From assembly GCA_034769895.1 (NCBI GenBank), contig CM068367.1, positions 110,840,654 through 110,904,653 on the forward strand: a stretch of DNA of 64,000 nucleotides. Direction: 5' to 3'. The notes below the pieces were generated by a model that made no database searches, was not told where the DNA came from, and was given only the letters and a program-made list of their open reading frames with translations. The DNA comes from Magicicada septendecula. Its lineage: Eukaryota; Arthropoda; Insecta; Hemiptera; Cicadidae. Made by a program: the position numbers and the translations under genes. Positions 46,436 through 60,675 of this stretch are shown piece after piece (the first letter of the stretch is position 1; every line of letters starts with the position of its first letter).

Positions 46436-47219
46436 GCTGGCTTCTTGTATATTCATCGTAGCGACCACCATGACAGATGATCAATCGTTTGCCTTTACCC
46501 AGAGGGCCGCCGAGAGTTCCTTGGATAGTGCCATCAGTCCAACCAGTGTCCTTTCTCGTGTTTTCATTGATCCAGGTCTCGTCCAAAAATATAGTGTTTT
46601 TAATATTTACTTCACGCATCTTTCTTAAGAAATGACACCTTAACAGGGCCACTGACGGCTTTTCCATGAGGATTTTTCTGCTGCTAAATTTCTTGTACTG
46701 AAATCCCATGTCTGATAATAGCGAGCTCAGTGAAAATTTTCCTCCCATATACAGTCCAGCTTCTTGAAGTGACACACAAAGTTGTTTGAGGGTAGGCGCT
46801 TCTTTTCGAGCATAGTAGCTCAATATGTGACGTCGAATAGCTCCTTTGTCGAAGTCATCCATGTCTGTTACTGGCCGCTTTCTCTTCAAACTTTTCTTCC
46901 GAGGAGTATGAATAATAATATTTTCCCTCTTGGTGGTGTTTAAGGTGTTATCTTGTTGATCGTCCTCAGCTGTGATTAAATCAATATCTTCAATTACACA
47001 GGTATCTTCTAGATTTTCCAAACTTTTTTTAATCTCTGCGTTGATACGTTGTATTGTTCTCAACGAAATGCCACAAGCATCTGCTGTTCTCTGCATTACT
47101 TTCTTAGTATTAAGTAAAGGACCTCCGTTATTCTTCTCTTTCTCAAAATAGAACATAACAGAAGCAATCATTGTTCTGCATTGAGTATGTAAAACTTGGC
47201 GTTTTTTACAAGGACTCAT
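46347..47219 (-). CDS. DDE transposase-like protein (IS630/Tc1-related), C-terminally truncated
   Basis: 290 codons; ATG at 47219 (MSPCKKRQVLHTQCRTMI). The frame is open two codons further to a GTG. N-terminal helix-turn-helix-like region (VMQRTADACGISLRTIQRIN, ~40-60), basic linker TPRKKSLKRKRPV (~108-120), a second helical segment (APTLKQLCVSLQEAGLYMGG), then FLDETWINENTRKDTGW (~213) and GKGKRLIICHGG (~245). This is the block around the first catalytic Asp of IS630/Tc1-type DDE transposases. The protein then runs into tandem-repeat sequence (RDRPLAV...FNRPLAV), so the segments that should carry the second Asp and the Glu are absent. Catalytic activity is therefore unlikely. It is flanked by large inverted arms. 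Confidence 0.7.
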   Translation of the reverse strand: MSPCKKRQVLHTQCRTMIASVMFYFEKEKNNGGPLLNTKKVMQRTADACGISLRTIQRINAEIKKSLENLEDTCVIEDIDLITAEDDQQDNTLNTTKRENIIIHTPRKKSLKRKRPVTDMDDFDKGAIRRHILSYYARKEAPTLKQLCVSLQEAGLYMGGKFSLSSLLSDMGFQYKKFSSRKILMEKPSVALLRCHFLRKMREVNIKNTIFLDETWINENTRKDTGWTDGTIQGTLGGPLGKGKRLIICHGGRYDEYTRSQRDRPLAVLCHLTGRFNRPLAVPIMNHRAI

Positions 47220-47225
47220 AATCAC

Positions 47226-48055
47226 AAATCAACTATACACTAACCACAAATGAACTGATTCACTCACAGTATACGCGACAGATCTGCTCTCTGACAAGAC
47301 TTGCTGGTCTCACTACCCCGTGCAAGCTATTTAACGACTAATCAGCGGGTAATCAGTGACTCACTCAGGGTACCCGGTACACGAGCAATGACCTCTACTG
47401 TTTGTTGGTTTGAGGGTGAATCACCCTCTCTATCTGGAAAAATGACTATAGCGACCAAGTGTAAACCAAGTAAGGAAGGGACGTCTCTCTTGCATGTTAC
47501 TGAAATCTGTAATACCGGTAATTATTTTCCAAATTACGGGATACAATAATACACATTTAATTTCTGACGCGCTACCTCGTCCTCTCAAGTTATAGTTAAA
47601 GTTTAATAACATGGACAGTAATTTTTTAATATATTTACATAGATACATATCACATTTCATTTTGTGTGTCTGTAAAACAATAATATATAATATTTTTATA
47701 ATAAATAACATTTTTAAAAGTTCGTGCTAGTAAAAAGACAAACAATTATTTCGATTACGTATAACAACTATTATTTCATATATTGTTTATTTGAAATAAA
47801 AATATGAGGTTTGAAAATAATCTTTATATCTATATATTAAAATCTGTTACATATGTTGATTAATTTTTTCAGTATTATAACAATAAAGAGGTGGGTCGTC
47901 AATCTGCTCTTTATCGAGTATCACAATCGGTGAATCGGAAGTAAAAAAATAAATAAAAATAAAAAATAAAATGGCCAAGGCGAGATTTTAAGATTCTCGT
48001 AATTTCGAGGTCAAGTTCTAAAATCAAAAATCAATTTGTAAAAATATTTCATATT
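47226..48055. other. spacer between transposase and right arm
   Basis: No gene recognised. 47226-47430 is moderately GC-rich and would be the transposase 5' region; 47570-48050 is AT-rich. Confidence 0.35.
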
Positions 48056-48469
48056 AAAGGGAGTGTCACAGAAAAATACTTGAAAAATAAATAAGATGAT
48101 CAGTAACTTAGTTTTTAATAATCATCATTTTTAATAATAGTCGCTTAGATGGTGTTCTAAAGTTTAACAATAACAATACTGTAGTTCAAAATAAACAAAT
48201 AAATGTAAAACATTTGAATATCGCCATAAAAACTTCGTGTTTGGACTTATTTTAAATGAAATTACAGTCTGAATTCAATGGAACAATCAAAATTAAAAGT
48301 TTAAGCAGGACAATAAAATTTAATTTATTGTAGTGGACTGTAACTAAAAAGACAGCAGCGCAGGTCAAAGGCCTGTCCCTGTCTATTGTTAGGCGGCCTG
48401 TCAGTGTGTGTGTGTGTGAGTGAGGGTCTCCTAATCCTCTAGCCGCCTTCACTGCCTGGACAGCGTATA

Positions 48470-48692
<223 letters not shown>

Positions 48693-48818
48693 TAACTGTA
48701 CAGATGGTGGGACAGGGTTTAGGGGGTGGGGAAGGGACATTAATTTATAGCTTGTTGTGTGTGAGCAGGGTAGGGTGAGGGGGTTGAAGGGTTTGTTTTG
48801 ACATAATTTCTGTCTGTT

Positions 48819-48860
48819 CCGATCTGACGATGAGCTGTGAAGCTTGAAAGCGCTAATCGG
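48819..48860 (+). ncRNA. hammerhead-ribozyme-like motif in right arm
   Basis: CCGAT (48819-48823), CTGACGA (48824-48830), stem II TGAGC..GCTT, GAAA (48846-48849), GCGCTA, ATCGG (48856-48860). Same as the left-arm motif except one loop base. Confidence 0.45.
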
Positions 48861-48905
48861 GATAATTTTTATATAGTGGTGTGCAACAGTGATCATTCTG
48901 CTTGT

Positions 48906-50160
48906 TAAGTTAAATAAAATTAAAATAATCTGCAACTCAAATAAAAAATAATATACTAGACACTTTCACTGGTACACTATCTATTTGCCGTGAATAGGCA
49001 CCCAGTTATCAGAATCTGAATTATAAGCATCTGAGTAGCTAGTACAAATCGCTTAAAATTCAACTGCTGGATTTTCAGACACATGGTCTTTATATATTCC
49101 AGCCAAGATTATCCATTGTGAAGCACTGGCGAGAAAGTTATACAATATTCTACGTCAGACTGATAATGAGTCAAATCGCAACGTCAGCAAAATTTTTGGC
49201 AGACAGCACTGTTATGATAAATCACCTTGTTGACTAGCAAATATGTGATAAGCTTCACATACGCTTGGCATTGTTTTGTATATGAGGGGTTTAGATAACC
49301 ATATCTATTGACCAGAATACATTTGTACCTCGTATAACGATTTCAGATGGTGTGGAAAATTTGGTTTGAATAATGTCTGAGTAAATTTAATAGGCGGATT
49401 GGTCACTTAAGTATCAATAATTGTAGAACTAGGAGATATGTCTTGACAACGATTCACTGAAAATATTCATAGGATCATTAATTAACATCTTCATTTAAAA
49501 CATAGGCTTTGTTTCTACAGCTCCTCGTTCCTGACTTCTGCTACTCTTCTTACTTGGAGATATCTCTCATAACCTATACAATCTTAACATCTTTCAAACA
49601 CGTTTCCCTGAATCTTCCTAATATGACTAGGATAAATCTCTTTCTTTTCCTCTGAGGTACAGCTTATGTGGGAGTTATACAGGGAATTTTATTTGGTTGT
49701 ATAGGATTGAAAATGATGGCAACACTGAAAAATCTTGCTCAGTACAAAGTTGCTAGGGGTAGGCAAGTATGAATTACAATAATGAAATCAAGACCTTTTT
49801 ATATAACTTTAAAAATAAAAAATATGACTGTACACAGAAATAATGCATTTTAATATTTATTTTAAGACTGCTTAGTCTAATGCAATTAAAATTTTAATAT
49901 TCTATTAAAAGAGTTTTCTAGCATTTGTTAAGAAAAAAAGGCCAATCACGTACTGATATGTAAATAAACTTTATAAGAGTTTTGGAAGTGTTCTAGTTAA
50001 AACTTTGCTTTCGTGTAGAATAAATTTATAAAGCAGTTTGTACATAAATTGCTATTTTCATAAATTCGTATGAAGAAACAACTGAAACAAATAATACAAA
50101 TAGGGGAGGAATAGAAAACGAAACATCTCTCCTGAAAGTGGTTGGGTGGAAGTACAAGTT
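48906..50160. other. anonymous AT-rich DNA
   Basis: No coding or repeat structure recognised. Confidence 0.4.
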
Positions 50161-50256
50161 GCGTGTTATTTACGACTGAGAATATTGTCACAAGTACTTA
50201 GCAGCAGTAAGTTCTTGTTTTCTCTTAATCTGTGCATGAATTTTAACTTAATAACT

Positions 50257-50260
<4 letters not shown>

Positions 50261-50344
<84 letters not shown>
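50261..50344. repeat. (CT)n microsatellite
   Basis: About 36 CT units then CTATCTCTCTCT. It is preceded at 50165-50205 by the GAATATTGTCACAAGT core also found at 36480-36510 (inverted). Confidence 0.95.
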
Positions 50345-50589
50345 GCAACCAACACGGGAACGTAGCCATTTCAATTGCTTAACTTATTCTTTTAAAATCT
50401 GTTTTTCAATTAACATTTAAAGTGCACGTTTCTTTCTTTTAGGACAACATAATTATTAGCCTACAAATGGCAACGAAAACAGCTGCCAACGATTAATTGC
50501 TTTTACGGAATCCTACGGTATCCTATTGGTTTTTATTTTTACATACTGAGTAGCTACTGATGACGATAGATAGCATTCTTGACAGGGCA

Positions 50590-50830
50590 GAACTCAGAGA
50601 TTGATGTATACAGATGAGAATCAATATTTGCCTAGAGCGGCTAGGTGACCTAGGAGATAAGGAGACCAAGCTTAATGATTTGATACCTGAGGCATAGAAT
50701 GTGGAACTGCGAATTAACATCACTAAAACAAAGCAGGTACAACCAAATACCTATAATAGTCTAGGCCTGGATGGCACAAAGATTGAACAGGTCATAGATT
50801 TCACCTGTTTTGAGAGCATAATAGGCGTGT
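50590..50830 (+). pseudogene. LINE reverse-transcriptase fragment
   Basis: Reads NVELRINITKTKQVQPNTYN and LDGTKIEQVIDFTCFESIIG with a stop and substitutions. This is the 'GL.IN..KTK.M......I...G..I..V..F.YLGS.I' part of LINE reverse transcriptases just after the catalytic YADD region. Isolated and decayed. Confidence 0.7.
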
Positions 50831-51004
50831 TAGTTTTCCATTACGATCTTCTTTTTTTTTAAAGAAAACGTAATTAAAGCTTTATGGTATCACTAGCGAT
50901 TGATACAATGACCATTATGAGAATTCGAATACTTAAAAATTAACGAATATCATCATTTTTGGAAATACACGCATACACACATATAATCAGAATCGTGTTT
51001 AACA

Positions 51005-51230
51005 CTGAAGGTATTTACAAAATTCTATGCAGTTGCAAAAAAACCTATATAGACCAGTCGTGCCGCTTGATTTCTACAAGGGTCTAAGAACATGCCAGAC
51101 ATAGAAGAATTTCGCAGCTGAAAAGTCGACAGTTGCTGAGCATTCAGTCACAATTAATTGCATGATCAATTTCGAAGAAGCATCTGTTATAAGGTCGTGC
51201 AATAGGTATATACGCAAGAGTTTATAGTAT
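51005..51230 (+). pseudogene. Penelope-like element: GIY-YIG endonuclease remnant
   Basis: Reads GIYKILCSCKKTYIDQSCRL, the GIY...YIG motif (YIG degraded to YID), then after a frameshift KSTVAEHSVTINCMINFEEA and VIRSCNRYIRKS. GIY-YIG followed by '(V)AEHS...H.I.F..A.V...' is diagnostic of Penelope-like elements. Stops and frameshifts make it inactive. Hammerhead-like sequences follow at 51480. Confidence 0.7.
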
Positions 51231-51479
51231 CCGAGCCGTGGTCGATACTTTGAGATGAGATTTTTTTTACTTTTTATATGTTTCGGCCACCCACCGGAAG
51301 CCAACTTTAGTAGTATTAATGTTTAAAAAATTCGACAAGGGATGGTAGGCCAAACGTACCCCTTAAAAAACTGAGGCGAACGCAAGGTCAAGGTACCCCT
51401 AACTGAGGTCAATGCTTTCGCTTCAGTAAGGGCTACGTTCAACCTACCATACTTGTCAAACTTTATAAAACTTTTACTA

Positions 51480-51513
51480 TTGAAGAAGGCCTCCGTTTGG
51501 AGGCCGAAACGCC
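51480..51513 (+). ncRNA. hammerhead-ribozyme-like motif (Penelope-type, core mutated)
   Basis: TTGAAGA (CUGANGA with C to T), stem II GGCCTCC (51488-51494) / GGAGGCC (51499-51505) around GTTT, GAAA (51506-51509), CGCC. It lies ~250 bp after the Penelope endonuclease remnant, where the terminal repeat is expected. A related half-motif (GGCCGAAACAT) is on the minus strand near 51285 and again near 39345. Confidence 0.55.
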
Positions 51514-51519
51514 TAGAAA

Positions 51520-52978
51520 ATTTAAAATGTCATCTCAGAGAATTCGACCACGGCCTAACTCGGATACTACAAACTCTTTTAATAATTACTCCGACCGCGA
51601 CAGCCTATGCAATAGATTACGACAATATGGTCCTAGAAGCCATAGAACTTAATAAACACAAAGATAACATAAATAGAAAAGCAAAAACGCTCAGGACGAC
51701 TTTGTATCCTTTACTTTCTGGCTTGACTGTACGGTAGTTGACTAACCTCACAAGTAATGCAAACGACGTAACACCTACAGGGCAGGGTCTTCTTACGAGA
51801 CCAGCCACAGCCACTTCTACTCTATAGAACTAAGTTTGCTGGCCAGCCTCTTCGGCACACAAAGTTAATATACATTGTAATTTGAGTGAGACTTTGTTGT
51901 ACAAAACATTTTTGACGCAGTCCGTACCGAAAGAAGACATCAGAAACAGAACTGTAATTGTAATTTGTCTTCAGTAATTCTTTTACAAACTGGTTCCGTC
52001 TCATCTGCTGAACTGTTGAGACTATGTTTTGTTAAGGGGCTTTATATTTTTAGTCGACATGTTTATTCTACAGTTAAACAACGTGTAAATTCTACACACA
52101 AACGCACGCACGCACGTATATATCGTGATAAAGCCGGAACAGCAATGTGCCCAATCCTGAAAAAGTTAGAGGGGGACGAAGAAGATTTTCAGAAACGTCG
52201 TTTCAAGTATCGGGATTCAAAATAATACGATTTTCTTTGGGTATTGCACTTTGTTGTATCTCAGATCTCCACATGAGCTCTGCTTTCATACGGTTGTTTT
52301 CTTTTACTGTACGGTGTTACTCTGAAGCTTGCTTTGAAACGTCAAACAAAATTATAAAACGACGGTGGGTTTCCGAAATAAGATTGTAGTGGAATACTGG
52401 AGCCACGGAGCTAGACGTTTTACGGAGGACATGTACAATTCTATTCAGGGGAAAAATGAGAAAATGATATTCTGTTGAAAGTGGTTAAGGTCGAAGATAA
52501 AATGTGCTGTGCAATACGGTGTAACAAATGTGTCGCCAATAATATTTTACGGCAATAACAAACAGCTTGTTAACGGTAGCCACTGGTAGTTGTGCGATCA
52601 GATTTCGACGACATAAAATTTTATATATTTGTATCCGCTTTCATATACGGTGATGCGATCGGATTTACGATACGACAATGTCACGTGGTCGGTATTGCCT
52701 CAGTGTGATCAGAGGACAGTGTGTGGGATGAGGCGGTGGTCGATAAAATTTAATGTAGACCGGGATGATAATAAAAACGCAGCAGCCAATTGAATAATAT
52801 AACTTACTAGTTGTTGCTGTATCAGGAAGCAACGCCACTGTAAATACCGTACTGTCTTATAGTATCAAGAGGGTTGCTCACGTTAGGACAGGTCTTATCC
52901 AAGTCAATTAACTTTCCACAGCCAATTAATATAATTCATTTATCAGTTTGTGTCTGAAAAATATTTCACAAAAAAACG
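51520..52978. other. anonymous DNA
   Basis: No gene recognised; short ORFs (51453-51737, 51965-52225) have no known motif. Confidence 0.35.
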
Positions 52979-52986
52979 ATGTAACG

Positions 52987-53726
52987 CAGTGGCTCCCAAA
53001 GTGGGGTCCGCAGACACTTTCAAGAAAATACAGAATATACCGTAAATTTCTCCCATTTTGTATGCTCTAAAGTCTACATTTTAGAATCTTAAGACAATTA
53101 GTAGAAGATTCCACTATTTTTTATTCAACCTAATTGTAACTGTAAAACTAATTTCAGCCAATAGCTTTAACAATGTTTTTAAATTATGTTGTGTAGCAGA
53201 TCTGTTTTGTCAGCCGAACTGACAGGACATCTCTCTTACACTACAAGAAGATTCATTGACAGAACTTTCAACTGACAGTTCACTAAAATTATAGTTTTCG
53301 CAGTTACAGCTGACGTCTGGTTATATGTAATGACTGACTATCCTGAACTCGCTAAAAAGCTTTGAAGTGTTCAACTGTGTTTCCCTCTACTTACTTGTGT
53401 TAAACGGCATTTTCCCAGCTCACGTCAAAAGTTAAGAAATAAACTTGATGTCGATAGTCACTTAATATTGAAATTACCAAACATTAACCCAATATAGCAG
53501 AGCTAATTGTTCAAAAGCAGCTTCGTTATTCACATTAAACTATATTTTACAGTATTAATATTATAATTTTGCAAGTTAAGAGAATTTTGATTTTAATACA
53601 TTTGAATTAAAATATAAGAGTTTCTATCATATTAACTGTTTGTTTCATTTCGGAACTCAGACAGAGTCCGTGAATTTTTAAATTTTTTTGGGGGGGTCCG
53701 CGGACGGAAAAGTTTGAGAACCACTT
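52987..53726. mobile_element. hAT-type non-autonomous element (MITE), 740 bp
   Basis: Left end CAGTGGCTCCCAAAGTGGGG...GTCCGC; right end, inverted, AAGTGGTTCTCAAACTTTT...GTCCGCGGACCCCC. Both follow the CAGNGGTTCTCAAA hAT terminal consensus. A perfect 8-bp duplication ATGTAACG flanks it (52979-52986 and 53727-53734), the hAT hallmark. The interior is AT-rich and non-coding. Confidence 0.92.
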
Positions 53727-53764
53727 ATGTAACGGATTCAGTAATAACATCATATTATTTTTCT

Positions 53765-54110
53765 TCTTCTTCCGTCAGGGAATAGGCGAAACGTGGTCCG
53801 GTTTCAATGCAAATACTTCTACTTTACCAACACTTTCTAGATCTTCCTGTATTTCTGTGTCAAATAAGATTGTATTGTCAAACTTCCTTGGGAAACATGA
53901 AACCCGGCATTCTATTTAAATGACTAATCTTTCTCCCTTTTCCACATCGCTATCGTGGATATTACAAAGTTTCAACTCATTGTGAACTCTATATCTTCAT
54001 GTGCAGCCTTTAGCAGATCGCAAGAATTTTTCCTTCGATGCCTGTAGTCTAGTAAGACGTTTCTTCACCGGAACCAAAGTTTCAGAACCACACAACTCTG
54101 GTATGCAACC
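53765..54110 (-). pseudogene. LINE C-terminal fragment (decayed)
   Basis: The minus strand reads KRLTRLQASKEKFLRSAKGC and ends PDHVSPIP followed by a stop and a GAAGAAGAAGAA tail (53760-53775). It matches the 'RLQA.E.KFLR..KGCT' block and the tail type of the other LINE fragments, but has many changes. Confidence 0.5.
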
Positions 54111-55679
<1,569 letters not shown>

Positions 55680-55710
55680 AATATACGCGTCGTGTCGAGT
55701 GTCGAGTGTC

Positions 55711-58342
55711 GAGCGCGCTGTATTCAAATAGATAAGAACGTTTTATAACAAAGTTTGTGAATATTTGGCGTGTCGAGAGGTGAAAATCACCTAAGGGAGC
55801 AGGCAACCAGCAGCACAGAAAGGGTTCTACAAAACGTTATTACAAACAAGGGAGACAGGAAGAAAGGAAGTAAGCCTACGCATGTGGGTGTGTGAGTCTT
55901 TTACAATGAAGTGAAGCGCTTTGTGTTTGAATTTTGCCACACAGTATGTAAAATACTAGGGACATATTGTAAAATTGTGATTATAATTTTGGAAGACCTC
56001 AGCTCATAGACTTCGCCCGTTACTTGAAAGTTTTTATAAGCTCCCATTTCAGGTGACGTGAACACAAAATGACATTTCATTTGTAGAATGACTACGATAA
56101 ATGATCTAAAATTAATGCCCTCATTCCAGAAATTATTTGAATAACTAAATTTATATAGCTACAGTAGAAAGCCTGTGTCGGTGAACAGCTTTGAAAAAAG
56201 TTTGTTGTAGGCAAATAAACAATCAATATTGTGTTTTTCCTCTAATACTCTTCAATTATATTGAGAGTGGTTAATCAGAAAGGTAACTAAAGGTGCGAAC
56301 GAAAGAGCTGGTAGAAGACTTAAATTTTCGATACATGAATAGAATATATATTCTTCGGGTCTTTGAAGTATAGATGACAGAACAATAGTGAATTGACGAT
56401 ACAAAGCCAAGGTTGGTTTAAAACAAGGTCTCTAAATGCTGGTTGACCACAGACTAGGTCTTCAACCTCTACACGTAAATCTGAGAACAAACATCCAGTT
56501 TAAAAGCATAGGGCCTAATACTTCTATTCATAAAAATGCAAAGGAGTTGGCAAAAGGAGGATATGTATATCAACTATCTGGCGAAAATGACAAAAATTTG
56601 AAAAAATTAACGGAAAACCAAATAATACTTTCCATTTTCCACTTGAAACTTACAGATTTGTTAACCGTCAATGCACGCCACAATATAATAAAATTGAAAG
56701 TGTTGAAATATTTGTTACCACAGGATTTCCACGTGCCGCTCACAGAACAGATATGAGTGGGTCCTTAATTATTAGAGGAAAGAGCAAGAGGAAAGCAGTG
56801 ACGGACTGAGGCTAGCCAAAGTTCTGGGGCTGCTTTTCATTTTAGGGCCTCCACAGATATTAAATTATTTTTGAGCTTTTATTTTACTGAATTTAGCCTG
56901 TTTATGTCATCAAAATTGAAAGCATATTCAGTTTTTCTTTCTAATGACAAAACGGCCAATTTTTCCGTCATTAGAATAAATTAACATCGTTGATCTAAGA
57001 TAATATTTTGTTAATTTAATTTTAATTTAATTTTAATTTAAGGCCACAGACATACAGTTCCTCTAGTCTCAGACAGACGTATTATCTCTAACTCACTGAG
57101 GATATTTTAAAGGGAAATCCAAAAGCATTTTCTCGTTGCAAGTAACCCAATCTCAGGATCAAAAAAAAAACATTTCTTCAGTTGTGAAATGTAAAACGGA
57201 GATACAGGATTGTAGTGAAATTGGTTAGAACCTAAACTGGTGGAGCTTTTCTGTTGAAGTGGCCCGGGGGACTGCCTCCGTCCACCCGCCCTCTGTTACT
57301 ACTGGAGGAATTTGATATGAAGTGGTATTTGAAATGGATGAACACTAGTTTTTAACTAAAAAAAGAAGCTAAATATCTGGATACAACATGAGCTAGGTAG
57401 GCTACCTCTAGCAGACATACAGTAACTATCGTTAATAACGCTGGAAAACGGGTGGATGCTGAATACCGTTGGACCCAGCAGCAAACAGAGACATTTGTTA
57501 AACGGCGTGGACTCAGTTTAGTATACGTTGAAAATGCTTTTTAAAAAAACTTAGATGTTCCATTATTTAGTCGTATCCTGTAGCTTGTCATGTGCTTACT
57601 TTTCGTTATTTCTGCCTTAACTCTCAGAGAAAGAAACATTTGACACATTTTGGATTAGATGCATTTTTTAAAGTCTAATATTCTTATGTTCCCTGGTTTA
57701 ACTTCGAAAACTTCATTTAAGTTGGCGAAAAAAAGTTTGAAAACTTTTTTGTGCACTTTCCTGTCAGACCGTGCCCATTCACCGCTCGATATTTTATGAA
57801 ACAGTAGGAGAATATCACCATCCAATGATAATGTACCGCGGACTTCTCGGGACCACCTAATACTGCCACGCGGTAGATAAACTTATTGGTTTTCGTTTTA
57901 GCACTTCTAGAATGTGTATAAATATGTAAGTATCTGTTTGGATTTAGATAAGTACTGTAACGTCTACATATATACGTATCTCTAATCAATATTAACCTCT
58001 GATCTAATCTGTCAAAACGGTTAACTTTTCCTGGTTTTCTATACTACAACATATATTATTTTAATAAATTATATTACAGTCTGTGTTATCTATATTGATT
58101 TTAAATTTTGTCAGTTTGTAGGAGTTTAATTTCATGTTAGTGTGATGCTAATAAAAACTAACGGTGAGATGGCGCACTTTGTTTTACAATAGTGGGTATC
58201 AGCTGATCGTTGTGGCTTCGATTCATGGTTGCATCGGTCTGCTTTAGTCGCCTACTTGTGAAACAAACAGCACTACAAATTACAGCTCTATGAATGATCA
58301 TCACAGTGTACTGTGTGATGAATTCAGTTGCTTTGGAAGGCG
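55711..58342. other. anonymous DNA, one unrecognised 106-codon ORF
   Basis: ORF 56436-56756 (plus, MLVDHRLGLQPLHVNLRTNI...) has no motif I recognise and no codon signature I can assess. A possible weak hAT-like left end (CAGTGACGGACTGAGGC, 56795) and right end (GCCTCCGTCCACCCGCCCTCTG, ~57270) lack a matching duplication. Confidence 0.3.
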
Positions 58343-58660
58343 AACTACATACTCAACCTTTCAGGGTCTATACACTGTGGTTCAAGATATAGGCTACACT
58401 TTTCTTTTTTTCAGAATTTCCTAAATCCTCAATTATTACCGGATCCAAATAATTTTGTTAAAATAAATTTATAAAACATCTCGAGACGGATTTTTTATAA
58501 TACTCAACTACATACTCAACCTTTCAGGGTCTATACACTGTGGTTCAAGATATAGGCTACACTTTTCTTTTTTTCAGAATTTCCTAAATCCTCAATTATT
58601 ACCGGATCCAAATAATTTTGTTAAAATAAATTTATAAAACATCTCGAGACGGATTTTTTA
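58343..58660. repeat. 163-bp tandem duplication
   Basis: 58343-58505 is repeated at 58506-58660 with no difference seen until the last ~10 bp. Both start AACTACATACTCAACC. It is a recent duplication, or an assembly artefact. Confidence 0.95.
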
Positions 58661-59353
58661 AATTTTGACTACGAAATTATTTACTTTACCGCAAACATAG
58701 AAAACATTTTCTTAAAATTAAATCATATTATAAATGCTAACTGAAATTTACAAATATATACATGTATTTACCAAAACTAATTTACAAAATATATATTTAA
58801 AAATATGACTTAATATGAGATTTATTTGAAACGTTTTCTAAGTACTTCAAAACATGTTTATCTGTATTTCAACAAAAGTTCTAGTCTCTTAAATACTGAG
58901 TGTTCTAGGAATTTGAACGAAAAATTGCTTATGTTGACAAGTATGCACGTTAAACTGTAGGTTTCATACAGTTCCGGACAATTTATGACACATTCGCACG
59001 CGCAACGGATTTCATGAATTGAATACGCCTACACTTGATTTGAAACGGCGGTCAAAGAAGAGCAGTATCAAATTGAGCCAACCCCCCCCCCCCACATATA
59101 CACTGCGTTCAATTCTGCTTGCTCCAAAAACAGTTAATGCAAGGTGACAAGTAATCGCGAATTACAAAACCTTTAGTCGCAAAGAGCCAAGTCGTACAGA
59201 AACAAACGGTTATCGCTTTTTAACTTATTTATTGTACAATCTGACTGGACAGTGTTACATTATATGTCTTGTAGGAAGTATTCCTTTCAGTACTCCTTCG
59301 TCTTATTTCATTACGCATTTGAACACTGTAATGCTTTTGGCTTGTTAATGTCA
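58661..59353. other. anonymous AT-rich DNA
   Basis: A run of ~13 C at 59081-59094; otherwise nothing recognised. Confidence 0.4.
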
Positions 59354-60140
59354 CTTACTCATCATCATCGTCAGTGGCTCGACATCCCTTTGTGGGTCCT
59401 GGCCTTCTTCAGAAGATTTCGCCATTCTTCTCTATTCTTAGCCACACTCCTCCAGTTTGTAATTTCAAGAGTCCTGATGTCCCGACTCACCCCGTCCATC
59501 CATCTCACTTTTTGTCTTCCAATTTTCCTTTTACCCTCTGGTTTTGCATCAAATATCTTCCCAACAACTCTGCTTTCACAAGCACGTACAATATGTCCAG
59601 CCCACTCCAATCTTTTCAATTTAATAAAGGTGGCCACATCAGGTTCATCATACAAATTATAAAGCTCAAAGTTTCCTCCAAGCTCCCCCCCCCTCTTTAA
59701 CTGGACCAAAACATTTGCCTGAGGATCCTCCTCTCAAATATATTTAGTTCCCTGTTATCTGATCTACCCAGCGTCCATGTCTCTGATGGATAAGTCAGTA
59801 CTGGGGGCACTATGACCTTATACATCCAATGCGTTGGTCTACCTTTGTATTAACTGAGACTTTAGATGTTTTCTGAGGCCCCACACACCTATTTGCTGAC
59901 AAAATACGCTTTTGGATTGCCACACTAATATTATTTTTATAGTTAACTTCTGAGCCGAGGTAGGTAAAGCTATGTATTATCTCGGTTTATAAGATCCTAT
60001 TTCTAAATTTTTAGGCAACACACAACAGTTTTTTCTTGTCACTGGCATATACTTTGTTTTTCCCTGATTGATCTGAAAATGCAGTCTAGTTACAGCTTTC
60101 TCCAATTTCACAAAGGCTTCCATCATATCTGTCACTTACT
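59354..60140 (-). pseudogene. LINE reverse-transcriptase/C-terminal fragment
   Basis: From 60140 down the minus strand reads EAFVKLEKAVTRLHFQINQG then KTKYMPVTRKN (RT region after the catalytic box), later frameshifted. An open stretch 59709-59371 follows with LKRLEWAGHIVRACESRVVG, KIFDAKPEGKRKIGRQKVRW, a GRP-type terminal block. The tail beyond the stop contains GATGATGATGAG (59360-59370). Several frames and stops make it inactive. Confidence 0.8.
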
Positions 60141-60675
60141 AACTAATGTCACTTACTAATTCATAGCATAATTTGCTATATAATTTGACGATAAGTCAAA
60201 GGATTCAATCCGAGTCGTCTGACTGTATCTTATGTGCCCCGCTTGTTTGGGTGTACTGCAATTTGTTTACTCTTTTCACAATTTAATTTCTTTGACAGTG
60301 AGTACATTAAAATTATGTTATAGTATTGGATATGGTTACATACGACGGTTCATCCCCAACGGTTCGCAGTACATTGTTTTGAAACTTTTTATATAATTTT
60401 ATGGTCCGTGACCTCGTCGCTAGCAGTACGAGGAATTTCGTTGGTCCATATGGTGTTTAATGCGATTACAATACAAAATTAATTGAGTTGGTATATTTCT
60501 ACTTCTTTTTTATTTCAGTGACTTCATTAAATGTTCTCTAACAAATTATTGTCCTTACAAAGTTAGGGCAACATGATGTACGAAATTATTATTTTTCTTT
60601 TATGTACTTTATTTATAGTTACATAATTCTATTTTCATTAACATTTTTTTACTTACAGTTCAGTTAGAATACCAA
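60141..60675. other. anonymous AT-rich DNA
   Basis: Nothing recognised. Confidence 0.4.

Noticed and set aside
56795..57290. Possible second hAT element (CAGTGACGGACTG ... GTCCACCCGCCCTCTG)
   Set aside because: Ends pair only loosely and no 8-bp duplication was found at the implied borders.
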